Source: Blastocladiella emersonii ATCC 22665
Taxonomy: Eukaryota > Blastocladiomycota > Blastocladiomycetes > Blastocladiales > Blastocladiaceae
Direction: 5' to 3'
DNA: 64,000 nucleotides
Assembly: GCA_025594325.1 (NCBI GenBank)
Contig: JANHCV010000007.1
Location: 496,001 to 560,000 of the forward strand
Of the stretch, positions 20,533 to 30,356 are shown in pieces. The notes beneath the pieces were generated by a model. The model saw nothing but the letters and a program-made list of their open reading frames with translations. It had not been told where the DNA came from and did no database searches. How positions within the stretch are numbered: the first letter of the stretch is position 1; every line of letters begins with the position of its first letter. The translations under genes were made by a program, and so were the position numbers.

Positions 20533-22182
20533 TCAGTAAATCGCATCATCGTCGTAATCATCCTCGTCGCCGAGATCCGAGTCTTCCTCGAATTGAGTAT
20601 CGATCCGAATGATCTTCCAGTACTCGCGCCCACGGTGGCGACCCCGGTCGCGATCGTCTGCGTCGTCAGCCGGGTCTTGGCGGAACGCCCACTCGGGACC
20701 AGTCTTATCATTCAGCCCAGTCCAGGACTTTGCTAGATTCCCGTCCTTTGCAACGGTGAGTGTGGTCGGGAGCCGGCGAGCAAGCGCGTCCATGAACTTG
20801 ACTGGCACGCGTTTGTGAACCGTGATCCATGCGAGCGTCGGTGGAAGCTGGTTTTGAGTGAGCGCCCAAAGGCCGCGCATCTTCAGCTCCCACTCCGCGA
20901 GGTCGAGTTCCTCCAAGACAGGGGGGAGATGCTGAACGAAGTACTTGAACGCGAGCTCGTACCGCGATGGGAGCATGTTCAGCTTGAGTCGCTTGAGCGT
21001 GGGCGGGAGCGCATCGATAAGCACGTGGTAGCGGTCGCACTGCTCCATAGGTTCTAGCGCAGCGTCGTCGATCTGCTCGAACCCAGACGGGCCGTTTACC
21101 AGCTCGAGGATTTGAAGCTGTTTCGGCAGGAACATAACGAGCTCATCCCAGCCCAAGTGTCCGTTGTCGGAGATATTCAACGATGTCAGTGTGGTGATAG
21201 TGCTACTCGTAATTGGCGTGTGAAAGTGGAACTCGTCATCTTCAAGGTAATTGTTTTGAATACTCAAAGTCTTGAGAGAGGGCGGAAGCGAGAGAAGGCG
21301 GCCTGAACACGACCGACCGAGATCGCACCCGTCCATGTACAAGCGCTCCAGGCCCTCCGGAAGTGAGTGCTCGAGTACGGCCACCGTGCCCCGGCAAAGT
21401 TTGTTTTCCGAAACGTCAAGCGACTTAAGGGTGCTCGGAATCGATGCGATCGAGAACAAGGGCAAGAGCGTTTGATGAAAGCAGTAGATGTGGCGCAGCT
21501 TTAAGCTGACGAGAGCGGGAGGAAGCCAGTTGCCGAGCTGGTAGCTACTCTTGTCGATAACAGGGATTTGCGATTCGATGTCCTTGATATTCTCAACATG
21601 ACGGGCCATGATCGGGTTGCACGAGCCGTAGCACTCGCGCGACGCTCCGTCGCGAATGCACGTTTGCGCGTGCTTAATCATGTTCTCGTCACGGTAGGGC
21701 TCGCGCACACCAGTCATGCCCAACGGGTTGAGCGAAAGGTCCAAATCCAGGATGGTGTTGGGGAGCCGGAGCATCCGGACGTGCGCCAAGGTAAGGTTGC
21801 AGTTGACGAGCGAAACACGGGTCACGGGCCGCGACGAACGATTCAAAGCGTCACCCAAGCGCCGGGCACCCCAGCGGGTGATCCGTCTCGATGAGAACTT
21901 GACGTCGACGACAGTTCCGGTCTCGATCGCTGGAGCCAGCAGGAGTACGGCAAAATCGCCAAGCACGGGCCCCTCCGTCAGCCGATTATAATGTGCACGG
22001 AGAGTCACGGGTCCGTGGTCCTCGAGGATGAAATAGCTCATTCGCTGGCATGTGATCGGGATGCGCGCTCGCGGCAGGACGGCCAGGTACTGCTGTGCCG
22101 CGCGCAAGTCGCGCGGATCGAGCAAGAACGCCTCGGCGAGGATCGCATCGATCAAGTGCGGCCTGTTCATGGCAGTTTTCAT
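20533..22182 (-). CDS. LRR protein with acidic tail, paralog 5
   Basis: An intact frame of 549 aa when started at MKTAMNRPHLIDAILAEAFL, the start that matches the paralogs; an ATG three codons earlier (22191) is possible. It has LRRs through residues 100–450 (LPNTILDLDLSLNPLG, LPPSLKTLSIQNNYL, LPPTLKRLKLNMLPSRYE). The conserved motif appears as REYWKI, followed by a short acidic tail DLGDEDDYDDDAIY. It has a Cys-bearing insert near residue 190 not seen in the others. It is transcribed divergently from receptor 4, sharing a 224-bp intergenic region. Confidence 0.82.
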   Translation of the reverse strand: MKTAMNRPHLIDAILAEAFLLDPRDLRAAQQYLAVLPRARIPITCQRMSYFILEDHGPVTLRAHYNRLTEGPVLGDFAVLLLAPAIETGTVVDVKFSSRRITRWGARRLGDALNRSSRPVTRVSLVNCNLTLAHVRMLRLPNTILDLDLSLNPLGMTGVREPYRDENMIKHAQTCIRDGASRECYGSCNPIMARHVENIKDIESQIPVIDKSSYQLGNWLPPALVSLKLRHIYCFHQTLLPLFSIASIPSTLKSLDVSENKLCRGTVAVLEHSLPEGLERLYMDGCDLGRSCSGRLLSLPPSLKTLSIQNNYLEDDEFHFHTPITSSTITTLTSLNISDNGHLGWDELVMFLPKQLQILELVNGPSGFEQIDDAALEPMEQCDRYHVLIDALPPTLKRLKLNMLPSRYELAFKYFVQHLPPVLEELDLAEWELKMRGLWALTQNQLPPTLAWITVHKRVPVKFMDALARRLPTTLTVAKDGNLAKSWTGLNDKTGPEWAFRQDPADDADDRDRGRHRGREYWKIIRIDTQFEEDSDLGDEDDYDDDAIY

Positions 22183-22406
22183 GGAGTTCATCGTACGTAA
22201 TTTATCATCGCGGGAGAGAGAGCGGAAGCTCGAGGTGGGCGACACACGAAGCCAACTCGAACAACGCTCGCGCCAGGGGTTCTGCTCGCGCTCAATTCGC
22301 CGAAACGTGAGTGGCGCCGCGCGTCCGCATCGCCTGATCGTCTCCCTCCTCGGCAGCCCCACTCCTCCCACGCTCTCCAATGCATGAAATGACTTGATGC
22401 AATCGC
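22183..22406. promoter_or_regulatory. Shared divergent promoter of LRR 5 and receptor 4
   Basis: The two start codons are 224 bp apart and point away from each other. The gap holds AACGTG (22304–22309, a one-base variant of CACGTG) and GGCGCCGCGCG (22313–22323), the same pair found before LRR 1–4. Sharing suggests, but does not prove, co-regulation. Confidence 0.5.
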
Positions 22407-25400
22407 ATGAAAATGAAATCCTCAACTAGCTTACGGGGTTGGCCGTGGGTTTCGCTAGCGTTGGGGTTCCTCGTCGCCGCGCTGCTGCTTGCCGTCAGCC
22501 ATGTCGCACGGGCTCAAGTACGGCTCAGCTTGCAGCTTCGCCACGATGACTCTTTCTGATTCAGATAACTCGCTAGTCAGTGTATCCGAAAGTGCGGGTG
22601 AAAATGACCGCGCTGGACGACATTGCCAACGCGCCGCGCCTCGCCCGCGAGTATCAGGCACTCGCGGACGAGTGGTCCAAGACGTCCGGCATTGAACTCG
22701 AGATAACGTATCCGATTGGGGTACGGTATCGGTGCCTTGTGATATTCTCTCGGCAACTGACGTCCCGCGCAGACAATAGTCACGACCACGGACTACGTCG
22801 GCCTTCTTCACGCGGTCGCCGACCAGCAGAGCGCGTTTTGGGACATGTGCGCACATCAACGTCGACTCCGCATCTCGCTCGATCTAACCTCACAAACAGT
22901 TTCTACGTAGACGTGATCTGGCCGCCACTCTTCGCTGGTGACCTGCTTCTGCCACTGGATCCGTTCCTCGCGCCGTCGACGCTGTCCCAGTACTCGCCGG
23001 GCCTCCTCGAAGGCGGGTACGTTGACGGCAAGCTGTACGCGCTGCCCTACTCCAATGACATGGCCGTGCTGTACTACCGCACCGACCTGCTCGCCAAATA
23101 CGGGTTCTCGAACCCACCAACAACGGTACGACGTCTTCACCCCTGGCCGTGCTCGCATTTTACTAAGAGCGGCGCCGTGTAGTGGGATGAAATGGAAACC
23201 ATGCTGAATGTGATCCTGCCCGCTGAGCGACGCACCAACCCGAAGCTGCAGGGCTACGAGGTCCAGCTATCGCTGTACGAGGGCGCGACGTGCTCGGAGA
23301 TCGAGTTCATGGCGAGCGTCGGCGCCGGGTCCGTCATCGAGGCTGACGGCGTCATGTCCATTCTCGAACCCACAAAACGCGCCGCGACCGTCGACCTGAT
23401 GACGCGTTTCCGCGGGTGGATCGAGCGCGGGCTCATCTCGAACGAGGCGCTCACCGCCAACGAGGCCACGTCCATCAACCTGTGGAACGCGGGTAACGCC
23501 GTGTTCATGCGCAACTGGCTGGTCGGCACGTTCGTCCGCGAGAGCCCGTACCCGACGGCTGTCGCACCGCTGCCCGGCCTGCGGGCCGACCTCGCGGGCA
23601 TGTCGACGAACGGCGCCAACTTCATGGGCGTCAACCGGTTCACGACCAACCAGACGCGCGCCGTCCGAGCGCTCGAATTCTTGACGGGACCCGCGTCGCA
23701 GATCTACTGGGCGATGACGATGGGGAAAACGCCGACCATTCCGTCGCTGTTGAAGAGTGCGTGTTCATTCTCTTTCTCACGAGTTGTGCGACTAACGACT
23801 CTCGCGGTAGACCAAACGATCTGTGCGGGCCTCGGCAACTGCGACCTCGGCGACAAGCTCAAGGTGCGCGTTCCCCTCTCACGCTGACTTTGCTTGCTAA
23901 CACGCGTCGTATAGTTTGTTCCGCGGCCGTCGGCCGCCACGGGCACCATGTACCCGCGCGTCTCCGAGCTCATCTACACGGGGTGGAACTTCGCGCTGTC
24001 GAACAAGATGCCTCCCGATGCCGTGATCCACTCCATGACGCTCCAGCTCGGCCAACTGCTCAACTACAACATCTTCGGGAGCCCGCTCAACGTGCTCCCG
24101 CACGATCTTGGCGGGATTGTGACCATCGCGATCGTGACCGGCACCTCGCTCCTTGTGTTCGGGACCATGGCGTGGATCTCGGTGTACCAGGGCAAGGCCA
24201 AGGGCAAGCTCGGTGCGCGAGGCACACGCGCGAAGCCGGCGATGCACAGCCTGATCCTCCTGCTCGCGGGCGTCGAGCTGCTCGTGATCTGGCCGCTGAC
24301 GCTGCTCGGTCTGCGGACGACGGCGCAGTGCTGGTCGATCCTCGCGCTCCCTGTGCTCGGCATGACGCTGACGCTGCTCATCTTCGCCGCGCAGGACCTG
24401 CAGATCTACCTGATCGTGTTCAGCCGTCTGCGGCGGCTCGCGTCGGACGTGACACGGACCGTGCGCCAGTTCATCGCGGCCGTGCTGGTGATCCAGACCA
24501 CGGCGCTCGTCGTATGGGGCCTCGTGTCGGTCCCGAAACCGGGCATCGACGTGGTGCGCGACGAGTACACGATTGCCGTGTGCAACATGGGCCGGTACCC
24601 GGTCCTGCTCGCGATCCCGATCGTGATCCTCGTGCTCCTGCTCGCCGGGTGCGCGTGGCTCACGCGGCGCGCGCAGGAGGCCGTCGCGACGCGGCTCAGC
24701 TCGCCCGAGTCGGCGCCCGCGATGGTGTTTCTGTACTCGACCGTGGTCTTTGGCGTGCTGATCGTACTTTCGCTGTTTCATCATTGCCGCGTCGTCGGCT
24801 CACACCTTTTGTCGTGTAGGCGATCCCGCTGACACAAGAGCAGCAGCTGAGCCCGCTCGTCCGCGTCCTGTTCCTGGCCCTCTCGACGTCTATCTACGCG
24901 TGCATCGCGTCGCTGTACTATGTGCGCGGCCGCGTGAAGCCGAGCCTGCGCGGTCGCGGGAGCTCGCAGTGGATGGGCGCGACCATGGTCGATGCGGCCG
25001 ACGGCAGCGACGCCGCGGACTCGGACGCGACCGGCGCCACCGGCGCGGCGACACACGACTTTGAGCTCGGGACCAAGGGCCTCGACTCGTATATCACGGC
25101 GGACCGGCGCGCGAGCGGCAACGCCGGCCAATCGGCCTTCGCCCCAGCGCGCCGCCTGCCGCCCGCGCCCATCAACGCCGAGGTGGTCGCCAACTGGTGC
25201 GTGTCGACGACGGCGCTCAAGTTCCGGCTCGCCGAGTCGCGGTTCGTCCTCGACCTGATGCCGTGGACCAAGTGCCACCTGCGGTACATGAAGCACGAGC
25301 GGGTTCTGGTCGTCGTGGAAGTCCCCGGCGCGGGCCTGCGCCGCGCGCGCCGCGTGTTCCGGATCCGCCACCTCGCCGTCGTCCGCATCACGTCAAGACG

Positions 25401-25677
25401 GTCGAGTGCGCCGTGGGTGCTCCAGTTCGAGTTCGCGGGGCAGCTGCTCGAGGTGTCGGGCCCGCGCGCCGTCGTGTCGGAGTGGCTCATGGTGTTTGAC
25501 GCGTTCCGCGACCGCGAGGCCGAGCATCCGGCGGCCGTCCCGGATAGCGCGGCGCCGACGGCCGCAGCAGCGGCGGGGCATCCGGGCGCGACGCTCGGGC
25601 TCACGCTCGCGCGCGGCGACTCGGATGGGCAGTTCGGGATGAGCATGGCGCGCTCGGCGTCGGACGGGCCGCTGTGA
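22407..25677 (+). CDS. Receptor 4: periplasmic-binding domain + 7TM + PH-like tail
   Basis: Eight exons, join(22407..22517,22577..22720,22773..22846,22900..23125,23183..23756,23811..23863,23915..24763,24820..25677), give 962 aa; all junctions stay in phase. Residues 1–36 are a signal peptide ending AVSHVARA. Residues 40–400 are the type II solute-binding domain: FYVDVIWPPLFAGD, GKLYALPYSNDMAVLYY, LLAKYGF, WDEMETML, and a late TMGKTPTIPSLL. Seven helices span about 460–712; helix 3 is AQCWSILALPVLGM. The tail at 770–900 is PH-like (RFVLDLMPW, LQFEFAGQLLEVSG, SEWLMVFDAF). Intron positions before W-D-E, in the LPSLL segment and after helix 6 match receptor 3. The ligand is unknown. The tail may bind lipid or protein at the inner membrane face. 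Confidence 0.88.
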
Positions 25678-25728
25678 GAGCGAGAGATGTGATATAAAAG
25701 CACGACCTGAAGTTTATATTTTATCAAC

Positions 25729-26673
25729 CTAGACGATCTGCGGCACGACACCCGACCCGTCGTGCGTGGTGACTGTGACGGGGATCCCGTCGTGACCGGG
25801 CATCGTGGTGGACGTGACGCCGTGCCAGTCGCCGTTGCCGTTCTGCCAGCTCGACGTCTGCGTGCCGATGGGTCCGTCGACGCCCGTGTTCGCGAGGCCG
25901 AACTCGTGGTGGCCGTTTCCGCCGACGCCGCCAACGCCGGACCCGCTCGTGCCCGCGTGGAACATGTCGTTGCCGATCGTCACCTGCCCGTTGCCGTGGC
26001 CGGACCAGTCGGCGCGCGCGTGGAACACGTCCATGGGTGCGTTGAAGTCCTGCTGGCCCGGCTGGCCGGGGTACTGGCCGGGGAAACCCTGCTGCTGGCC
26101 GACGAAACCCTGCTGCCCCGGAAGCACGCCGGTCTGCTGCCACGGCATCGTCGACGCGGTCGTCGAGGGAAGCACGGTGCCGGTGCCCGTCACGACGCCC
26201 GACGTGTGGTCGCCCGCGGGGAGCGGCGTCCATGCGCCCCAGTCGGCCGAGTTGCCCGTGATGGTGCCGTTGTTGCCCGTGATGACTCCGTTGTTGCCGG
26301 TGATGATCCCGTTGTTACCGGTGACGGGGACGCCGGGAACGACCGTAGTGCCAGGAACGACAGTCGGGACAGGAACAGGCGGGAGGATCGAGTGGACGCC
26401 GAGGTCGCCCGTCGGCGGCACCGTGCCGGGAGCGACGGGCGTGAACATGCTAGCGTCGAGGTGCGGGTACTGGCCGGCGCCGTACGAGAAGTCGCCGCCG
26501 CCGACGTGATGGCCACCAGTGTAGCCAGCGTTGCCGTATCCGACATTCCCGCCGTTGTAGTGGCTGCCGGGCGCGACCGAATACGTCGTGTGGCCGATGG
26601 GGTCGGCGCTGCTCTGTGTCGTCGTCTTGGTGACGCCGTTGACGGTCACGGATGTAGTCGAGGAGTAGGGCAT
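25729..26673 (-). CDS. Low-complexity Gly/Asn/Gln/Thr-rich protein
   Basis: A 314-aa frame with a composition unlike its neighbours: very rich in Gly, Thr, Val, Asn and Gln with almost no Leu, Lys or Cys. It contains four near-perfect repeats of TGNNGIIT type around residues 120–145, then a Pro/Gly/Gln segment (LPGQQGFVGQQQGFPGQYPG). No signal peptide or membrane helix is visible. It is predicted to be disordered and prion-like. GGCGCGACGCG lies upstream at 26856–26866. Codons are biased as in genuine genes here. The function is unknown; a condensate-forming or surface-coat role would be speculation. Confidence 0.65.
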   Translation of the reverse strand: MPYSSTTSVTVNGVTKTTTQSSADPIGHTTYSVAPGSHYNGGNVGYGNAGYTGGHHVGGGDFSYGAGQYPHLDASMFTPVAPGTVPPTGDLGVHSILPPVPVPTVVPGTTVVPGVPVTGNNGIITGNNGVITGNNGTITGNSADWGAWTPLPAGDHTSGVVTGTGTVLPSTTASTMPWQQTGVLPGQQGFVGQQQGFPGQYPGQPGQQDFNAPMDVFHARADWSGHGNGQVTIGNDMFHAGTSGSGVGGVGGNGHHEFGLANTGVDGPIGTQTSSWQNGNGDWHGVTSTTMPGHDGIPVTVTTHDGSGVVPQIV

Positions 26674-27057
26674 GATGTTGATGGTCTAAGGTGATGGATG
26701 AAGGAGAGCGGGGATCTCGCCGTGAGCTCGCTGAGAGTTAAATGTTGCTCGACGCCCATCGGACCGCATTCCGGTACGCCGGGCGCCGCACGCCGTGATA
26801 AAGCTGTAACACGTTGCACGCGAGTATTTCGGGTGCCCTCACACGGCGTTTGAGCGGCGCGACGCGTCCGTGTGGCTTAGCCGGCGCCCAAGCTGCGCCT
26901 CCTTCGCGTCACTTCTTCCACCTCCTTCCGCGATGGATGGACGGTGACCGCATCACCTCCTCCCGCACGCAATGGACGACGAGAGGGACAGATGACAGGT
27001 TGATGAAAGAAAGAGTCTATGAAGGTGTATCGAGAAAAACTATCTGCTCAGTTGGTA
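26674..27057. other. Intergenic, low-complexity gene to kinase 3' end
   Basis: 384 bp. It holds the presumed promoter of the low-complexity gene, including the GGCGC-NN-CGCG element, and the 3' flank of the kinase. No gene is supported. Confidence 0.4.
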
Positions 27058-30000
27058 TCACGGCCGCAAGTGCCCCGACGGCCCAACGGGTCCGCGCCCG
27101 CCGCCGCCGTTGCCCGACTGTTCGGCGCGCCACTCAAAGTACCGGTCGAGCAGCGACAGGAGGTCTTGCCGGCGTGCGGGTTTCGGGACAAAGTCGTGCA
27201 TGCCCGTCGACAGACACGTGTGGCGCTCCTCGGGCAGCGCCGAGGCCGTCATGGCGCAGATGAACGGCAACCCGTTCCCATGGGTCGCGCCCTGGGGCGC
27301 GCCGGGCCGCGGTGCGCTCGCTTTCGCGAGGATCGCGCGCGTCGCGTCGAGGCCGTCCATGACGGGCATCGACACGTCCATGAACACGATCGAGACGCCC
27401 GGGTGCGCGTCGACGAACGCGACGGCCTCGGCGCCGTTGTTCGCCGTCTCGACGTTGTCGACGCCCATGGACCGCAGCGTGCGCGCCGCGACCATCTGGT
27501 TGATCGCGTTGTCGTCGACGACGAGCACCTGCAGGTTCGCGAGCCGGTCGCGGTGCGGCTCGGCCATGGACGCGCGGCTGAGCGCCGCCGACGCGGACGC
27601 CGACCGGCTGCCGGCGGACTGCATGGTCATGGGCGAGATGAGGATCGGGGTCGCGACGGGCGCGGTCCCGGTCCCCCCGGCCTGGTTGAACTGCGCGAGC
27701 TGCTGCTGGTACTGCTGCTGCGCGGCGAACTGCGCCTGGTGGTACTCGAGCCGCGCGCCGCGGATCATCTCGTCGAGGTTGCGCGCCTTGACGGGTTTCG
27801 TGACCGTGTGCCGGCACAGCGCGTCGGTGGTGGCGATGCGCGACCCGGACTTGATGCGCATCAGGACGACCACGGGGACTCGCATCTGCCAGTGCGCGAG
27901 CCGGTTGGCGTCGTCGGGCGCGAGCGCGCGCGCCGTGTCCTCGTCGACGACGAGTACGTCGAACCCAAAGTCGGCGGCCGGGGACAGCAGCGCGAGGTTC
28001 AGCGGCGGCACCGCGTCGAGCGCCGTCGGCGTGTACTTGTACCGACGCAGGACCGCGAGCAGCGCGAGCCGCTCGTTGGTGATGTTGGTCAGAATGCCCA
28101 CGCGCGTGCCCTCGAACGCGATGGCCACGTCGTTGGTCGGCGTGAGCTCGTCGGGGATCGACGCGTTGGGCGGCAGGGACGGGGTTCCGGGGGCGGACGC
28201 GGACGGGAAACATAACATCACAGTGAAAAGAGCACCGATTCCGGGCACGCTGTCGACGATGATGCGTCCGTGGTGCAGCTCGACGAGGCGCGACGTGATA
28301 GCGAGCCCGAGCCCGGTTCCCTGGAACCGGCGGGCGATGGTGGCGTCGAGCTGCTGGAACTTCTCGAACAGGAGGTGGATCTTGTCCTGCTCGATGCCGA
28401 TACCCGAGTCGCGCAGCTGGAAGAAGACGCGGACGAGTTTGCGCTCGGCGGCAACCGCCGGGTTGTAGTAGTCGAGGACGCGCTGCTTGCGCTGCTTGGC
28501 GCCGTCGGGCGTGATGTAGTAGGACGCGGGCTCGGACGTGGTGACGGTGAGCGTGACGCTTCCGGCGGACGTGAACTTGATGGCATTGGACAGCAGGTTG
28601 ACGAGGATCTGGCGCAGGCGGAGCTTGTCGCCGAGCACCTCATCGACGGCGTGCTCGAGGACCGCGCACACCGAGATGCCCTTCTTGTCGGCGGCCGCGT
28701 ACACGACCTCGACCGACTGCTCGGCCACGTCGGTGATGGACAGCGGCGTCTCCTCCATGGTGAACTGGGCGCCGTGGAACTCGAGCTTGGACAGATCGAG
28801 GATATCGTTGACGAGGTTGAGCAGCGTGTTGGACGAGACCGCCACGATCTCGAGAATGTCGCGCATGTCGCGGGTCAGCTCGTACTGCGACAGCAGCAGG
28901 TCGACGAACCCGATGATCGCGTTCATGGGCGTGCGCAGCTCGTGCGAGATCGTGGCCAGGAACACGGTCTTCATGCCGTTGAGCGCCTCGGCCTCCTTCT
29001 TCTCGCGCTCCAGCACCGTGACCTGCGTCCGGCGCGCGGCCTCGCGCTCGATCTGCGCCGACTGGTCGAGCGCAATCTCGATCTGCCCGATCGCGTCCGA
29101 CAGAACGGGCCCGTGCTGCGCCATGGTCTCGCGCGAGTGCACCAGCAGCATCATGACGCGCCGGCCCTCGACCGTCCACGACGACCCGCTGCTGCCCGTC
29201 GGCTGCAGCGGCAGCGTCGCCGCCGCCGCGGTGGCGGACCCGGCGCCCGACGTCGCGCCCGACCCGGTCCCGTCGTACACCTGCAGCAGCGTGCCAATGA
29301 CGCCGGGGTCGTCGATCCCGAACACCTCACTGAGAAGCGGTGCGCGGAGCCGGACCCAGTGCGCGTGCGACGCGCCGATCGCGATGCCCGCGGCGGACGT
29401 CATCTCGGTGGCCGTGAACGCCTGGACGAGCGGCGGTTTCCCGGCACTGCTCGCGGCCGCCGTCGCCGCCGCCACGGGGTCGCCCGCATCACCCACCCCG
29501 GCGGGCATCGCGGGCTGGTGCATGAGGAGCGGCGCGAGGTTGATGGCGGCGCCGCGCGTCGGGCCGCGGCGGAAGGGGACGCGCGAGTAGCTGGCGAGGC
29601 AGTGGGCCTCGTCGGGCCGGGTGCCGTCGACGGCGAGGACGAAGCACGCGGTCAGGTCAAAGTGGTTGGCGAGCTGGACCGAGGCGATGTCGCAGATGGC
29701 GTGGAACTGCATGGAGCGGCGGATCGACTGGGTCACGGACCGCAGCTTGTGCAGGTTCGAGTTCTCGATCTGCAGCTGCTGCTCGTTCTGGATCCGCACG
29801 CCGAGCTCTTCCTCGAGGACGAACAGGCGCGCGGGGAGGGTGAGGGCGGTCGGCATCAGGCGCACCAGGATCAGCGCCGTCAGGACCGAGATGATGGCGC
29901 TACGCGAGGGGACGGGTGAGTGGTGTGGTTCGTGGGTGGCAATGAGAGAGCACGTACGTCAGGACCTTGAAGATGGCGAGCAGGTACCCGGGGTCGATGG

Positions 30001-30356
30001 CCCACATTTTGATGAGGTGGGTGAGGCCACTACACGATCCGTGGTCAGCGCTCGAGTCCATGGCCACCGTCACCACCAAACCGCGGCGTACCAGAGCATG
30101 ATAAAGGCCTCGAACAGCCACACGACGGCCTTGTACTGGCCGCGGAGGCCCTCGAGGTTGAGGTGGCGCTGGAAGTAGAAGATTTGGCTACACACCCCCA
30201 AAATCAGCGACCGGATCAGGCCCGCAGCCGTGAGGAGAAGCCGCACCATGGGATGGCAAAGTAGGCCAGCGCAATCAACCCGTCCGACACGGCCGAGATG
30301 ATGCCGAGCGCCATCTTCTCGCTGCACCCGTCGCCGCCCGAGCACGCGAAGCTCAT
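27058..30356 (-). CDS. Ethylene-receptor-like hybrid histidine kinase
   Basis: Four exons, complement(join(27058..29899,29958..30029,30092..30187,30247..30356)), 1,039 aa. The first 110 residues are three helices matching the plant ethylene-binding domain. Asp25, Tyr32, Ile35 and Pro36 fall at the same residue numbers as in ETR1, and the copper/ethylene ligands appear as LCGLTH (Cys69, His73). The Cys codon spans an intron. A GAF-like region follows from about residue 150, then a coiled coil, HisKA with His412 in SHELRTPMNA, and an ATPase domain with N, G1 (DSGIGI), F and G2 (GTGLGL) boxes. A degenerate receiver comes next, then a C-terminal receiver (VLVVDDNAINQ, phospho-acceptor about Asp934, Lys in FVPKP). 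The frame continues upstream of this start without an ATG and includes another hydrophobic helix at about 30490–30575, so an extra 5' exon is possible. Predicted role: membrane sensor feeding a His–Asp phosphorelay. Confidence 0.88.

Noticed and set aside
28270-29919. 549-codon plus-strand frame opposite the kinase
   Set aside because: Antisense shadow of conserved kinase codons; compositionally biased with no domain.
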